From contig JANQEU010000090.1 of assembly GCA_028278225.1 (NCBI GenBank), forward strand, positions 1 to 55,125: a stretch of 55,125 bases of DNA, in the 5' to 3' direction. Positions 26,755 to 35,799 of the stretch are shown piece by piece. Below the pieces are notes generated by a model. That model was not told where the DNA came from. It saw only the letters and a list, made by a program, of their open reading frames with translations, and did no database searches. Every line of letters starts with the position of its first letter. Position 1 is the stretch's first letter. A program made the translations under genes and the position numbers. The stretch comes from Cyclobacteriaceae bacterium (GTDB lineage: Bacteria; Bacteroidota; Bacteroidia; Cytophagales; Cyclobacteriaceae).

Positions 26755-26785
26755 CAAAAATAAAGGAAAAAAGAAGCGGTGCAAA
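26755..26785 (-). promoter_or_regulatory. Strong Bacteroidota-type promoter, TTTG-N19-TAnnTTTG
   Basis: On the reverse strand TTTG (26785-26782) is followed after exactly 19 bases by TATTTTTG (26762-26755), a full match to the -33/-7 consensus described for Bacteroidota. It precedes the ATG of the 110-residue unknown by 17 bases and should drive that gene and the exonuclease. Confidence 0.6.
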
Positions 26786-26876
26786 TCAGAGAGAGCATAT
26801 TGCTGTGGAAAATGATGTGAATAGTGATGGCAAAACTTTATTAATTCAATCACTTATGAAAGTGGGTATTGAGGTG

Positions 26877-26884
26877 TACGTTTG
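26877..26884 (+). promoter_or_regulatory. Candidate TAnnTTTG promoter element for dnaB
   Basis: TACGTTTG matches the -7 element and lies 39 bases before the dnaB ATG. A clear -33 TTTG is missing. Confidence 0.35.
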
Positions 26885-26923
26885 TCCTTGCAAACTAGTC
26901 ACCAATAATCTACAAAACACTAA

Positions 26924-28462
26924 ATGGAAAGCGATAAATCCTCCGCGCTGAGAGTTGGCAGCAAGACCCGGCGGTTAACACCTGCAGAGACTACGGAACA
27001 ACTCGGTAAACTACCTCCACAGGCGGTAGATATCGAAGAGGCCGTACTTGGAGCCCTTATGCTTGAACGGGATGCACTTTCCAATGTGATAGACATCCTG
27101 AAGCCGGAGAGTTTTTACAGAGATTCACATCGCCACATTTATGAAGCCATAGTCCAGCTATTCAATAATTCGGAGCCTGTCGATATAAAAACAGTTGTTC
27201 ATCAGCTTCGAAGGAACGGAACACTGGAAGTTGTTGGAGGGGCTTATTACATAGCTGAACTGACAACCCGTGTTAATTCGGCGGCCAATATTGAATATCA
27301 TGCCAGGATCATTTCCGAACAGTCAATCAAAAGGGAGCTGATAAGAATTTCATCTGAAATACAGCATGACGCCTATGAAGATACAATAGATGTGTTCCAG
27401 CTACTCGACAGGGCGGAACAGTCACTGTTTGATGTTTCCGAGTCCCACATAAGGAAGAATTATGACAAAATGAATTCCTTACTCAGCCAGGCGATTGAGG
27501 AGATCGAGCAGCGTAAAGGGAAAAAGGATGGTGTGACCGGAATTGAAAGCGGATTTACGGCGTTGGACAGGATTACCTCCGGCTGGCAACCTTCGGATCT
27601 TGTTATCATTGCTGCAAGGCCTGGTATGGGAAAAACCGCATTTGTGGTTTCCGCGATGCGAAATGCTGCAGTGGACTTCAACCACCCTGTCGGTATTTTT
27701 TCCCTGGAGATGTCATCCGTTCAGCTGGTAAACAGGCTCATATCAGCCGAAGCGGAACTTGAAAGTGAAAAGATCAAGAGTGGAAAATTGGCGGATTATG
27801 AATGGGAGCAACTTCTCCATAAAACATCCAGGTTGTCAAGTTCGCCGATCTTTATCGATGACACCCCCGGGCTAAGCATACTGGAGTTAAGGGCAAAGTC
27901 CAGGCGTCTGGTCGCTCAGCATGGCGTTAAACTATTGATCGTCGATTATCTCCAATTGATGACAGGCGATACATCGAAAAATGCCGGAGGCAACCGTGAG
28001 CAGGAGATCGCCTCAATCTCCAGATCATTGAAGGGAATTGCCAAGGAACTTAAGGTACCGGTGATTGCATTGTCCCAGTTGAGCAGGGCCGTTGAGACAA
28101 GGGGTGGGGACAAAAAACCTCAGTTATCTGATTTACGGGAGTCCGGTTCCATTGAGCAGGACGCCGATATGGTAATATTCCTGTATCGTCCGGAGTACTA
28201 CGGCATAACGCAGGGAGAGGATGGAATGCCACTGCAGGGATTGGGAGAAGTGATCATTGCAAAACATAGGAATGGCCGGACTGATACCGCTCAGCTGAAG
28301 TTCATTGGTAAGTTCACCAAGTTTGTGGATATGGATCAATCCGTAGCGGACCAGTACAAAACCACGTTCCCCACGTCAGATTCTTCCAAAACTGATTTTA
28401 CAATAACACTGCCAAGCAAAGGAAGCCAGGAGAAAGACGAGGATGATGAAATGCCCTTCTAG
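26924..28462 (+). CDS. dnaB: Replicative DNA helicase
   Basis: DnaB is the hexameric helicase that unwinds DNA at the replication fork. The N-terminal domain (about 30-135) begins with Pro-Pro-Gln-Ala-Val-Asp-Ile-Glu-Glu-Ala-Val-Leu-Gly and is joined by a linker helix to a RecA-like motor. Walker A is Ala-Arg-Pro-Gly-Met-Gly-Lys-Thr-Ala-Phe (231-240), Walker B is Leu-Leu-Ile-Val-Asp-Tyr-Leu-Gln-Leu, and the Leu-Ser-Gln-Leu-Ser-Arg and Asp-Leu-Arg-Glu-Ser-Gly-Ser-Ile-Glu-Gln-Asp motifs are intact. No intein or phage-type truncation is seen; 512 residues is typical. An MDR oxidoreductase gene starts four bases after its stop, so the two probably share a transcript. Confidence 0.97.
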   Translation: MESDKSSALRVGSKTRRLTPAETTEQLGKLPPQAVDIEEAVLGALMLERDALSNVIDILKPESFYRDSHRHIYEAIVQLFNNSEPVDIKTVVHQLRRNGTLEVVGGAYYIAELTTRVNSAANIEYHARIISEQSIKRELIRISSEIQHDAYEDTIDVFQLLDRAEQSLFDVSESHIRKNYDKMNSLLSQAIEEIEQRKGKKDGVTGIESGFTALDRITSGWQPSDLVIIAARPGMGKTAFVVSAMRNAAVDFNHPVGIFSLEMSSVQLVNRLISAEAELESEKIKSGKLADYEWEQLLHKTSRLSSSPIFIDDTPGLSILELRAKSRRLVAQHGVKLLIVDYLQLMTGDTSKNAGGNREQEIASISRSLKGIAKELKVPVIALSQLSRAVETRGGDKKPQLSDLRESGSIEQDADMVIFLYRPEYYGITQGEDGMPLQGLGEVIIAKHRNGRTDTAQLKFIGKFTKFVDMDQSVADQYKTTFPTSDSSKTDFTITLPSKGSQEKDEDDEMPF

Positions 28463-28465
28463 GGG

Positions 28466-29452
28466 ATGAAGGCAATTCGAATTACCGATCACCGGGAACC
28501 CATTCAAATACAGGAAATCGAAAAGCCCGTAATTTCTCCCGGTGAATGTCTTGTAAAAATCGAATATGCTGCCCTTAACCGCAGGGACCAGTGGATCAGG
28601 GAAGGCAAATATCCACGGATCACTCCTAATGTAACGCTCGGATCCGATGGATGCGGGAAGGTGGTGGAAGGTGAAAAATCCCTTATCGGCAAGGAAGTTG
28701 TGATCAACCCGAACATCGGATGGGGTAAAAACGAGGCCGCTGCCGATAAAAATTATAGTATACTTGGTCTGCCGGCAGATGGCACATTTGCTGAGTACAT
28801 CAAAGTTACCTCGGACCGCCTGCACCTCAAACCATCCCATTTGTCCTCAATCGAGGCTGCAGGACTGCCTCTGGCGGGAATGACAGCTTTCAGGGCCCTA
28901 TTTACGAAAGGGAAATTGAAGACTGAAAACAAAGTCCTGATTACGGGTGCCGGAGGGGGTGTATCCCAGATGGCCATTTGTTTTGCCAAAGCGGTTGGAT
29001 CAACAGTTTACGTAACATCAGGTTCCGACATGAAAATAGAAAGGTCAATATCCTCGGGGGCAAAAAATGGATATAATTACAATGATGATGAATGGTTCAA
29101 ATCATTAATTAAAGATTCAGGCGGAGGTGTAGACCTGGTGATTGACAGTGCCGGTGGGAGTAGCATAAATCAATATCTGAAGGTGATCACTCCAGGGGGT
29201 ACCGTAGTGGTTTATGGTGGAACAACGGGACGCGTACCGGAATTTGATGTCTACAGACTTTTCTGGGCACAGGCAACAATCGCCGGCACGTCGATGGCGA
29301 GCGATATGGAATTCCGGAAAATGCTCTCTTTCGTCACGGAGAACAAGTTAAAACCTGTTATAGATAAAGTGTATGGGGTTGAGGCATATGTCCAGGCGTT
29401 TGACAGGATGAAGGATTCCCACCAATACGGTAAGATTGTCATCAGTTTCTAA
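28466..29452 (+). CDS. Quinone-oxidoreductase-like MDR alcohol dehydrogenase family protein
   Basis: The 328-residue protein has the GroES-like N-terminal domain (Pro-Gly-Glu-Cys-Leu-Val-Lys, Leu-Asn-Arg-Arg-Asp) and a Rossmann domain with Ile-Thr-Gly-Ala-Gly-Gly-Gly-Val (about 153-160) and a downstream Gly-Gly-Thr-Val-Val-Val-Tyr-Gly-Gly strand. The catalytic-zinc Cys/His set of true alcohol dehydrogenases is not visible, so it fits the zinc-free quinone oxidoreductase/enoyl reductase branch that uses NADPH. The substrate is unknown. It starts four bases after dnaB, an apparently chance pairing, and shares a CTAA with the opposing TPR gene that gives both stop codons. Confidence 0.88.
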   Translation: MKAIRITDHREPIQIQEIEKPVISPGECLVKIEYAALNRRDQWIREGKYPRITPNVTLGSDGCGKVVEGEKSLIGKEVVINPNIGWGKNEAAADKNYSILGLPADGTFAEYIKVTSDRLHLKPSHLSSIEAAGLPLAGMTAFRALFTKGKLKTENKVLITGAGGGVSQMAICFAKAVGSTVYVTSGSDMKIERSISSGAKNGYNYNDDEWFKSLIKDSGGGVDLVIDSAGGSSINQYLKVITPGGTVVVYGGTTGRVPEFDVYRLFWAQATIAGTSMASDMEFRKMLSFVTENKLKPVIDKVYGVEAYVQAFDRMKDSHQYGKIVISF

Positions 29453-29769
29453 TCTTCATATTCAAACAGGAAGTTTTGATAAGCGCTCCTTAATTCCTGG
29501 TTTGCCTTGGGGTCATCCTTCGTGATTTCTATTCCTTTCTCGAATGTATCTTTTGCCAGGTCCATATATCCAAGATCTGTAAACAAGTTAGCTGCGTGGT
29601 AATATGTAGGTGCATAATCCGGGTGATCCTTAATTAATTCGGTAAACAACCGGAAGGAGTATTCTGTATTGTGGTCTACATACTCCAACGCCAAAGCATA
29701 TTTCAGAAAAGGGTCATTCGGGTCATTTTCGAGAAGTTTGCGTAGTTGACTTGCGCGTTCGGGGTTCAT
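29449..29769 (-). CDS. Small TPR-repeat protein
   Basis: The 106-residue protein is built of tetratricopeptide-like helical pairs: Asp-Pro-Asn-Asp-Pro-Phe-Leu-Lys-Tyr-Ala-Leu-Ala-Leu-Glu-Tyr, then Ala-Pro-Thr-Tyr-Tyr-His-Ala-Ala-Asn-Leu-Phe and Asp-Leu-Ala-Lys-Asp-Thr-Phe-Glu-Lys-Gly, so about three repeats with no other domain. TPR units mediate protein contacts; the partner is unknown. Short stand-alone TPR proteins of this kind are common in the phylum. It is divergent from etfB and overlaps the MDR gene tail to tail by four bases. A TAATTTTG element lies 43 bases upstream of its ATG. Confidence 0.82.
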   Translation of the reverse strand: MNPERASQLRKLLENDPNDPFLKYALALEYVDHNTEYSFRLFTELIKDHPDYAPTYYHAANLFTDLGYMDLAKDTFEKGIEITKDDPKANQELRSAYQNFLFEYED

Positions 29770-29812
29770 CCGGCTGATTTTTATTTACTCCATTATTCAC
29801 TAACTTCACGAC

Positions 29813-29820
29813 CAAAATTA
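29813..29820 (-). promoter_or_regulatory. Candidate TAnnTTTG promoter element for the TPR gene
   Basis: The reverse strand reads TAATTTTG, a -7 match in the short divergent gap before etfB. No -33 TTTG is at the right distance, so support is partial. Confidence 0.3.
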
Positions 29821-29844
29821 GGGGATAATATTTAGCTAAGGTTT

Positions 29845-30582
29845 ATGAACATTCTCGTCTGTATCACTCATGTTCCTGATACGACCTCCAAGATTTCTTT
29901 TACCGAAAATGACACTAAGTTTGATAAGAATGGCGTTCAATTCATCATTGGTCCTTACGATGACTATGCGATCGCCAGGGCCGTCGAGTTGAAGGAAGAG
30001 TTAGGGGGGACGATTACAGTTATTAATGTTGGAGAGGCAGAAACGGAGCCCACCATCCGGAAAGCATTGGCAATAGGTGCGGACGAAGCCGTGAGAGTAA
30101 ATGCCGAACCCACAGACTCTTTTTTCGTTGCCAGGCAAATCGCGCATGTCGCCGAAGAAAAGGACTTCGACCTGATCCTTATGGGAAGGGAGTCCATTGA
30201 TTTTAACGGCGGTCAGGTGCATGCAATGGTCGGCGAATTACTGGGAATACCTTCCATATCCCCTGCGATGACCCTGGAGTTCGAAGGGACGAAAGGGAAA
30301 TTAAGCCAGGAAATTGAGGGAGGTAAAGAGTACCTGGAGCTTGAGCTTCCATTCATCGCCGGTTGTCAGGAGCCGATTGCCGAATGGAAAATTCCAAACA
30401 TGAGGGGAATAATGTCCGCTCGTACAAAACCTCTGGCAGTGGTGGAGCCGGTATCCGACGAGAAGCGCACCGTGGTGAGTAAATATGAATTACCGCCGGA
30501 AAAGGGCGAAGTGAAGATGGTAGATGCTGAAAATTTGGATGAATTGGTTAACTTATTGAAAAACGAAGCGAAAGTACTTTAA
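29845..30582 (+). CDS. etfB: Electron transfer flavoprotein, beta subunit
   Basis: The 245-residue protein matches EtfB from end to end: N-terminal Asn-Ile-Leu-Val-Cys-Ile-Thr-His-Val-Pro-Asp-Thr, Gly-Pro-Tyr-Asp-Asp-Tyr-Ala-Ile, Arg-Lys-Ala-Leu-Ala-Ile-Gly-Ala-Asp-Glu-Ala, and the signature Leu-Ile-Leu-Met-Gly-Arg-Glu-Ser-Ile-Asp. With EtfA it forms the soluble heterodimer that collects electrons from acyl-CoA and related dehydrogenases and hands them to the quinone pool. etfA follows after two bases. No bifurcating-type extra FAD domain or linked Fix genes are seen, so a respiratory beta-oxidation role is more likely. Confidence 0.95.
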   Translation: MNILVCITHVPDTTSKISFTENDTKFDKNGVQFIIGPYDDYAIARAVELKEELGGTITVINVGEAETEPTIRKALAIGADEAVRVNAEPTDSFFVARQIAHVAEEKDFDLILMGRESIDFNGGQVHAMVGELLGIPSISPAMTLEFEGTKGKLSQEIEGGKEYLELELPFIAGCQEPIAEWKIPNMRGIMSARTKPLAVVEPVSDEKRTVVSKYELPPEKGEVKMVDAENLDELVNLLKNEAKVL

Positions 30583-30584
30583 AT

Positions 30585-31541
30585 ATGTCGGCATTAGTCT
30601 TTGTTGAGCAGGATGAAGGTTTAGTTAGAAAATTGTCTCTGGAAGCCGTGAGTTATGCCTCTCATTTGGATGGGGATACTCATGTGGTGGTTTTTGGCAG
30701 TTTGGGCGATGGTCAAATGGACTTGATCGGGAAAGCGGGCGCCAAAAAGGTACATCACGTTACTGAAGAAAAGTTTGCACAGGTTGATCTGATGGCATAT
30801 TCGTCAGCTATTGCAGAGTTAATGACAAAAACAGGTGCATCCGTTTTGGTTATGGCCAAGTCCTCATTGGGTGATCCGATTTCCGCAAGGGTATCGGTCA
30901 AAATTGGGGCGGCCCTGGTGTCCAATATTTCGGAGTTACCGGAAAACACAGACGGGTTCCAGGTGAAGCGCAGTATTTACACGGGAAAAGCATTAGCCAT
31001 CACTGAAATAAAAGGCGAAAAGTCGGTGCTAACGATCAGGAAGAATGCTGTGGAAATAAAGGAAGACGGTCAGCCTGCTGCGATTGAAGAATTTTCACCC
31101 ACCGTAAATGAGGGAGATTTTAAAGTCAACATTACTTCAAGGGAGAAAACAACAGGTGAAGTACTTTTGCCTGAGGCCGAAATTGTCGTGTCAGGCGGGC
31201 GTGGGTTAAAAGGACCGGAGAATTGGGGAATGATTGAGGAACTGGCCAGATCTCTCGGAGCAGCCACCGGTTGCAGCAAACCGGTATCGGATATGGATTG
31301 GAGACCTCACCGGGAGCACGTAGGTCAAACGGGTATAAAGGTTTCACCCAGCTTATATGTGGCTATTGGAATTTCGGGAGCAATACAGCACCTTGCGGGA
31401 GTGAATTCATCCAAGTATATTTTGGTTATTAATAAGGATGCGGATGCTCCTTTTTTCAAGGCTGCGGATTATGGTGTGGTTGGAGATGCATTCCAAATCG
31501 TTCCGAAGTTAACTGAGGCCGTAAATGCACAAAAGGGATAA
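30585..31541 (+). CDS. etfA: Electron transfer flavoprotein, alpha subunit
   Basis: The 318-residue EtfA carries the FAD-binding C-terminal domain signature Val-Ser-Gly-Gly-Arg-Gly-Leu-Lys-Gly-Pro (about 201-210), Gly-Ala-Ala-Thr-Gly-Cys-Ser-Lys-Pro-Val and Val-Gly-Gln-Thr-Gly, followed by Tyr-Val-Ala-Ile-Gly-Ile-Ser-Gly-Ala-Ile-Gln-His and the late Asn-Lys-Asp-Ala-Asp-Ala-Pro. It partners EtfB encoded two bases upstream. Its TAA stop overlaps the ATG of the bifunctional nuclease gene by one base (TAATG), so translation of the three is likely coupled. Confidence 0.95.
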   Translation: MSALVFVEQDEGLVRKLSLEAVSYASHLDGDTHVVVFGSLGDGQMDLIGKAGAKKVHHVTEEKFAQVDLMAYSSAIAELMTKTGASVLVMAKSSLGDPISARVSVKIGAALVSNISELPENTDGFQVKRSIYTGKALAITEIKGEKSVLTIRKNAVEIKEDGQPAAIEEFSPTVNEGDFKVNITSREKTTGEVLLPEAEIVVSGGRGLKGPENWGMIEELARSLGAATGCSKPVSDMDWRPHREHVGQTGIKVSPSLYVAIGISGAIQHLAGVNSSKYILVINKDADAPFFKAADYGVVGDAFQIVPKLTEAVNAQKG

Positions 31542-32131
31542 TGGCAGATAAGATCAAATTGGAAATATTAGGATTGTCCTCGAGTCAATCACAGTCAGGA
31601 TCGTTCGCCCTTGTCCTTGGAGAGGTAGGTGGAAACCGCAGGCTGCCGATTATAATAGGGATGTTTGAAGCCCAGGCCATAGCCATTGAAATTGAGAAGA
31701 TCACGCCAAACAGGCCTATGACCCACGATCTTTTCAAGTCCTTTTCATTTAATTTCAATTTTGGGATCGACGAGATAATAATTTCCGATCTTAAGGAAGG
31801 TGTCTTTTTCGCCAAGATCATCTGCAACAGCAATGGCAAGAAATATGAAATTGATTCGCGCCCTTCCGATGCAATCGCAATTGGTCTACGTTTCGGATGT
31901 GAGATCTACACCAATGAGGCCATTCTGACTGAAGCGGGAATTGTGCTCACCGATGAACATGAAGAGGAAATCACCCAGTTGAAGTCGGAACTCGAAAGCG
32001 AACCTAAAAAACCGGAAAAATTAGGTGATGTATCTTCTGATAAACTTAATGAAATGCTGGAACAGGCACTTTCAAATGAAGATTACGAGGAGGCCGCAAA
32101 AATTCGGGACGAAATAAAGCGTCGCAACTAA
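31541..32131 (+). CDS. Bifunctional nuclease (BFN/DUF151) family protein with UVR motif
   Basis: Residues about 1-135 match the BFN domain: Gly-Gly-Asn-Arg-Arg-Leu-Pro-Ile-Ile-Ile-Gly, Glu-Ala-Gln-Ala-Ile-Ala, Arg-Pro-Met-Thr-His-Asp-Leu and Ser-Arg-Pro-Ser-Asp-Ala-Ile-Ala-Ile. Plant BFN1-like members have been reported to cut both DNA and RNA. The last 30 residues form a UvrB/UvrC-type helical hairpin (Leu-Asn-Glu-Met-Leu-Glu-Gln-Ala-Leu, Glu-Glu-Ala-Ala-Lys-Ile-Arg-Asp-Glu-Ile), a protein-contact motif. Role in nucleic-acid stress is likely but unproven. It is joined to etfA by TAATG and followed by a nucleoside transporter gene after nine bases. Confidence 0.88.
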   Translation: MADKIKLEILGLSSSQSQSGSFALVLGEVGGNRRLPIIIGMFEAQAIAIEIEKITPNRPMTHDLFKSFSFNFNFGIDEIIISDLKEGVFFAKIICNSNGKKYEIDSRPSDAIAIGLRFGCEIYTNEAILTEAGIVLTDEHEEEITQLKSELESEPKKPEKLGDVSSDKLNEMLEQALSNEDYEEAAKIRDEIKRRN

Positions 32132-32140
32132 ACTTACTTC

Positions 32141-33454
32141 ATGGATCTTGTTAGAGCACTTATCGGCCTTGGAGTAATAGTGGGCCTGGCCTTTCTGTTT
32201 TCAGGAAATAAGAGGCTTGTGGACTGGAAACTGGTAGGTATGGGGGTTACTCTTCAGCTCATTATTGGTGTTCTGATAGGTCAGGTGCCGATCGTGGAGA
32301 GTGCATTTGAATTGATATCCAGCGGGTTTGTTAAGTTTCTGAATTTTGCGTTGAAAGGAGCGGAATTTCTATATGGTGATCTGGCAAAGAATAGTGATTC
32401 AGTAGAAGGCGCAAAACACAGTCTGGGCTTTTTGTTCGTTTTTCAGGCCTTGCCCACTGTCATTTTCTTTTCTTCCGTGACGGCCGGATTGTACTACATG
32501 GGGGTTTTACAAAAGATCGTGTTTGGCTTTGCATGGATAATGACAAAGACAATGCGCCTTTCCGGGGCGGAAAGTTTGTCTGCTGCGGGCAACATATTTC
32601 TGGGACAAACAGAAGCCCCGTTATTGGTCCGGCCTTTTATTGGCAGGATGACCACTTCCGAACTCAATTGCCTTATGACCGGTGGAATGGCGACCATTGC
32701 CGGAAGCGTTCTTGGCGCTTATGTGTCGTTTTTGGGCGGAGGTGATCCCGTTCAGCAAGCGAGGTTCGCTACTTATCTTCTGAGCGCCTCGATCATGAAT
32801 GCCCCTGCTGCCATCGTCATGGCGAAGATATTTTTACCGGAGAAAGAGCCTGAGAAGATCGATTCATCACTGAAAGTCAGCAAAGAAAGCCTGGGTGTGA
32901 ACATGGTAGATGCCCTGGCACAAGGTGCATCAGTTGGCATAAAACTGGCATTGAATATTGCAGCAATGCTCCTGGCCTTCATTGCAATAATATATGCCCT
33001 GAACTGGATACTGATCGATGGAGTAGGGGCTATAACCGGTTTGAATGAATATGTAATTCGGTCTACCAATGGAGCATTTGAAGGCTTTTCCCTTCAGTAT
33101 ATCCTGGGTCAGGTTTTCAGACTATTCGCCTTTGCAATGGGCGTAGAATGGTCGGAAACAGTCCTGGTGGGGAGCCTCCTAGGTCAAAAAACCGTAATAA
33201 ATGAGTTTGTAGCTTACTTGTCGTTGGCTGAACTAAAGGAGGCCGGCGTACTCAGCCGGAAATCCATAGTTATTGCCACCTATGCCCTTTGTGGATTTGC
33301 CAATTTCAGCAGTATTGCGATCCAGATCGGTGGCATAGGAGGGATGGCACCTGAGCGTCAGGCAGATCTCTCTAAGCTTGGCTTCCGGGCGCTTGTCGCC
33401 GCCACCCTGGCCACAATGATGACTGCAACCATTGCAGGGGCCATGTTCAATTAA
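32141..33454 (+). CDS. Concentrative nucleoside transporter (NupC/CNT family)
   Basis: The 437-residue membrane protein carries the CNT family motifs [11 protein letters not shown] (about 164-174), Gly-Ser-Val-Leu-Gly-Ala-Tyr (about 188-194), Ile-Met-Asn-Ala-Pro-Ala-Ala (about 217-223) and Cys-Gly-Phe-Ala-Asn-Phe-Ser-Ser near 386. These proteins import nucleosides with Na+ or H+. Numerous helices and a length near 400-430 are as expected. It sits nine bases after the bifunctional nuclease gene; a nuclease and a nucleoside importer on one transcript suggest nucleotide salvage. It ends in TTAA that also holds the stop of mgsA. Confidence 0.92.
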   Translation: MDLVRALIGLGVIVGLAFLFSGNKRLVDWKLVGMGVTLQLIIGVLIGQVPIVESAFELISSGFVKFLNFALKGAEFLYGDLAKNSDSVEGAKHSLGFLFVFQALPTVIFFSSVTAGLYYMGVLQKIVFGFAWIMTKTMRLSGAESLSAAGNIFLGQTEAPLLVRPFIGRMTTSELNCLMTGGMATIAGSVLGAYVSFLGGGDPVQQARFATYLLSASIMNAPAAIVMAKIFLPEKEPEKIDSSLKVSKESLGVNMVDALAQGASVGIKLALNIAAMLLAFIAIIYALNWILIDGVGAITGLNEYVIRSTNGAFEGFSLQYILGQVFRLFAFAMGVEWSETVLVGSLLGQKTVINEFVAYLSLAELKEAGVLSRKSIVIATYALCGFANFSSIAIQIGGIGGMAPERQADLSKLGFRALVAATLATMMTATIAGAMFN

Positions 33455-33819
33455 GAAGATCGGACCAACTGGTCCATGATCAACTTTGCGGTGGCCGGAT
33501 TTGTGGCCAATGGGATATTGTGAACGTCGCACAGCCGCATCAGCATCTGGACGTCAGGTTCATGTGGATGCTTGTCCAAAGGGTCCCGAAAAAAGATCAC
33601 CGCATCGAGCTTTTTTTCAGCTGCCAGTGCTGCAATTTGAGCGTCCCCACCCAGCGGCCCTGACAGGAATCTCCGTACCGGCAGACCAGCTTTTTCCGCA
33701 TGACTTCCTGTTGTCCCGGTTGATACTAATTCGACACCCTTAAACTCCTCTTTGTACTCAAGTAAAAAAGCCACCATTTCAGCTTTTTTCCCATCATGGG
33801 CTATTAGGGCTATTCTCAT
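33451..33819 (-). CDS. mgsA: Methylglyoxal synthase
   Basis: MgsA converts dihydroxyacetone phosphate to methylglyoxal and phosphate, a bypass that relieves sugar-phosphate build-up. The 122-residue protein has His-Asp-Gly-Lys-Lys (8-12), Ser-Thr-Gly-Thr-Thr-Gly (about 38-43), the catalytic-aspartate segment Ser-Gly-Pro-Leu-Gly-Gly-Asp-Ala-Gln (53-61) and the Phe-Phe-Arg-Asp-Pro-Leu segment with the second key aspartate (about 76-81). E. coli has 152 residues, so this is a compact form without the C-terminal tail. It lies 23 bases downstream of pckA on the same strand and probably shares its transcript, coupling two branches at the lower end of glycolysis/gluconeogenesis. Confidence 0.94.
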   Translation of the reverse strand: MRIALIAHDGKKAEMVAFLLEYKEEFKGVELVSTGTTGSHAEKAGLPVRRFLSGPLGGDAQIAALAAEKKLDAVIFFRDPLDKHPHEPDVQMLMRLCDVHNIPLATNPATAKLIMDQLVRSS

Positions 33820-33842
33820 GTCAAGGTGATAGAGTGGTTTGC

Positions 33843-35474
33843 TTAAGCCTTTTCGGCATCAACGTATTTTCGATTTGGCTTTGGCGCACCCGCCAAAATT
33901 TCTTTACTCGCAAATTCCTTGAACTTCCGGAAATTCTTGTTAAACCTTTCGGCAAGATCATTTGCCTGCTTGTAGAATCCGACATCGTCGTGCCAGGTTT
34001 CCCTTGGGCTCAGGATCTCATTGGGTACGTCCGGACACGTAAGCGGCATTTCAGCACCAAATATGGAATGCTTACGGTATCCCACATTGTCCAGCACACC
34101 TTCCAGGGCAGCCGTTATCATTGCCCGCGTATATTTCAGATTAATTCTTTCACCTTTGCCGTATGCGCCCCCTGTCCAGCCCGTATTGATCATCCATATG
34201 GTTACATCATTTTCTTCCATCTTTTTTCCCAGCATTTCTGCGTATTTCGTAGGGTGCAATGGCAGGAAAGGAGCGCCAAAGCAGGCTGAAAATACGGGTT
34301 CAGGCTCAATTACACCTTCCTCGGTTCCCGCCACCTTGGAAGTATAGCCTGAGATAAAGTGATACATGGCCTGTGATTTTGAAAGCTTAAGTATGGGAGG
34401 TATTACACCAAAAGCGTCGCAAGTCAAGAAGAAGATATTTCTGGGAATACCTCCGATCGACGGTTCAATGGCATTACGGATATGACTAAGTGGGTACGAG
34501 ACACGAGTATTTTCCGTTACGCTGCTGTCTTCGTAGTTAATAGCCCTTCCAATCTCAAAAAAACGGGTATTTTCAACGATGGCTCCATATCTGATCGCAT
34601 TCCAGATGTCCGGTTCCTTTTCTTCGGTGAGATCAATTACTTTGGCGTAGCAACCTCCTTCGAAGTTGAATATATTATTTTCCGTCCAGCCATGTTCATC
34701 ATCACCGATGAGCAGTCTGTTTGGGTCGGCGGACAGCGTCGTTTTTCCCGTTCCGGACAATCCGAAAAATATCGCAGTATCTCGCTTTTTAACGCCCATA
34801 TTGGCCGAGCAGTGCATACTCAGAACGCCCTCTTCCTGGGGCAGGATGTAGTTCATAACAGAGAAAATCCCTTTCTTCATTTCTCCCGAGTAATGGGTAC
34901 CACCGACAAGGATCATTCGCCTGGTGAAATTTATAATGGCAAAATTTTCATTTAAAACTCCGTCAAGTTCAGGGTCCGCTTCAAATTGCGGGCAGCAGAT
35001 CACCGTAAAGTTTGGTTTGAAAGCTTCCAGCTTATATTGCGGTGGCTGAAGAAACATGTTGTAACAAAAAAGATTATGCCAGGCAAATGTATTGATAAAC
35101 CTGACCCTTAACCGGTGTGTTTTATCTGCGCCTGCATACATGTCCCTGATGTAAACTTTCCTCTCCTCAAGATATCCTACCATCTTGTTAAATATCCTTT
35201 CGAAATTCTCAGCGGATATCTCCTTATTGATATTACTCCACCAAACGGTGTCATGAGTGGTATCGTCTTCCACGATAAAGCGATCCTTCGGTGAACGCCC
35301 GGTGAATTTTCCGGTATCAACTGTAAGAGCCCCGGTATCTGCGAGATGACCTTCCCTGTTTTTGATAGCTTCTTCTATGAGTTCGGCCTGGGTAAGGTTC
35401 CAGTGCGCCTCTTTCACTTTGATCCCGAGATCATGAAGGTCACTTTTTGTTGATTTGAATCCGAATTCTTCCAT
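33843..35474 (-). CDS. pckA: Phosphoenolpyruvate carboxykinase (ATP)
   Basis: PckA turns oxaloacetate and ATP into PEP, CO2 and ADP, the first step of gluconeogenesis from organic acids. The sequence shows the family landmarks: Thr-Gly-Arg-Ser-Pro-Lys-Asp-Arg, [11 protein letters not shown], the P-loop [11 protein letters not shown] and Gly-Asp-Asp-Glu-His-Gly-Trp. I use the ATG at 35474 (543 residues); an in-frame TTG at 35480 is less likely. mgsA follows 23 bases later. The upstream gap of 325 bases is shared with the divergent peptide transporter gene. Confidence 0.96.
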   Translation of the reverse strand: MEEFGFKSTKSDLHDLGIKVKEAHWNLTQAELIEEAIKNREGHLADTGALTVDTGKFTGRSPKDRFIVEDDTTHDTVWWSNINKEISAENFERIFNKMVGYLEERKVYIRDMYAGADKTHRLRVRFINTFAWHNLFCYNMFLQPPQYKLEAFKPNFTVICCPQFEADPELDGVLNENFAIINFTRRMILVGGTHYSGEMKKGIFSVMNYILPQEEGVLSMHCSANMGVKKRDTAIFFGLSGTGKTTLSADPNRLLIGDDEHGWTENNIFNFEGGCYAKVIDLTEEKEPDIWNAIRYGAIVENTRFFEIGRAINYEDSSVTENTRVSYPLSHIRNAIEPSIGGIPRNIFFLTCDAFGVIPPILKLSKSQAMYHFISGYTSKVAGTEEGVIEPEPVFSACFGAPFLPLHPTKYAEMLGKKMEENDVTIWMINTGWTGGAYGKGERINLKYTRAMITAALEGVLDNVGYRKHSIFGAEMPLTCPDVPNEILSPRETWHDDVGFYKQANDLAERFNKNFRKFKEFASKEILAGAPKPNRKYVDAEKA

Positions 35475-35799
35475 TATCAATTCTTTTAGATGTCAGTTAA
35501 AATGGTAATTATTTTATCAAAACTTTTTCCGGCAGCGAAATTACGCTAAATCTTCATTCAAATATTAACTCAATTAAAGTTTTATTTAACTGAGGTGAGT
35601 GAAGACAGTTCGGCTCACAATATAACATAGGATAATTGGAAAGTTAATTTGAAAAGTCAGGAATCGTTTAATGGGAACATTTTTTTGGGTTGTTTTCAAT
35701 TAATTGAATTAAACTTGTTTGATTTTCAAACAGATCACATCAGTTATCAAACCGAATCATTTTTTTGTCCTATCTATTATTTTCAAAATCAAATAAACT
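35475..35799. other. Divergent regulatory region between pckA and a peptide transporter gene
   Basis: This 325-base A/T-rich spacer has no coding frame. It contains a perfect 12-base palindrome TCAATTAATTGA (35696-35707) and, ten bases later, an inverted repeat GTTTGA-TTT-TCAAAC (35717-35731). Their closeness suggests operator half-sites for a dimeric regulator, though A/T-rich DNA throws up such matches by chance. No full TAnnTTTG promoter was found. Confidence 0.4.

Noticed and set aside
34482-34955. A 157-codon forward frame inside pckA
   Set aside because: Antisense shadow of PEP carboxykinase; no family resemblance and no separate signals.
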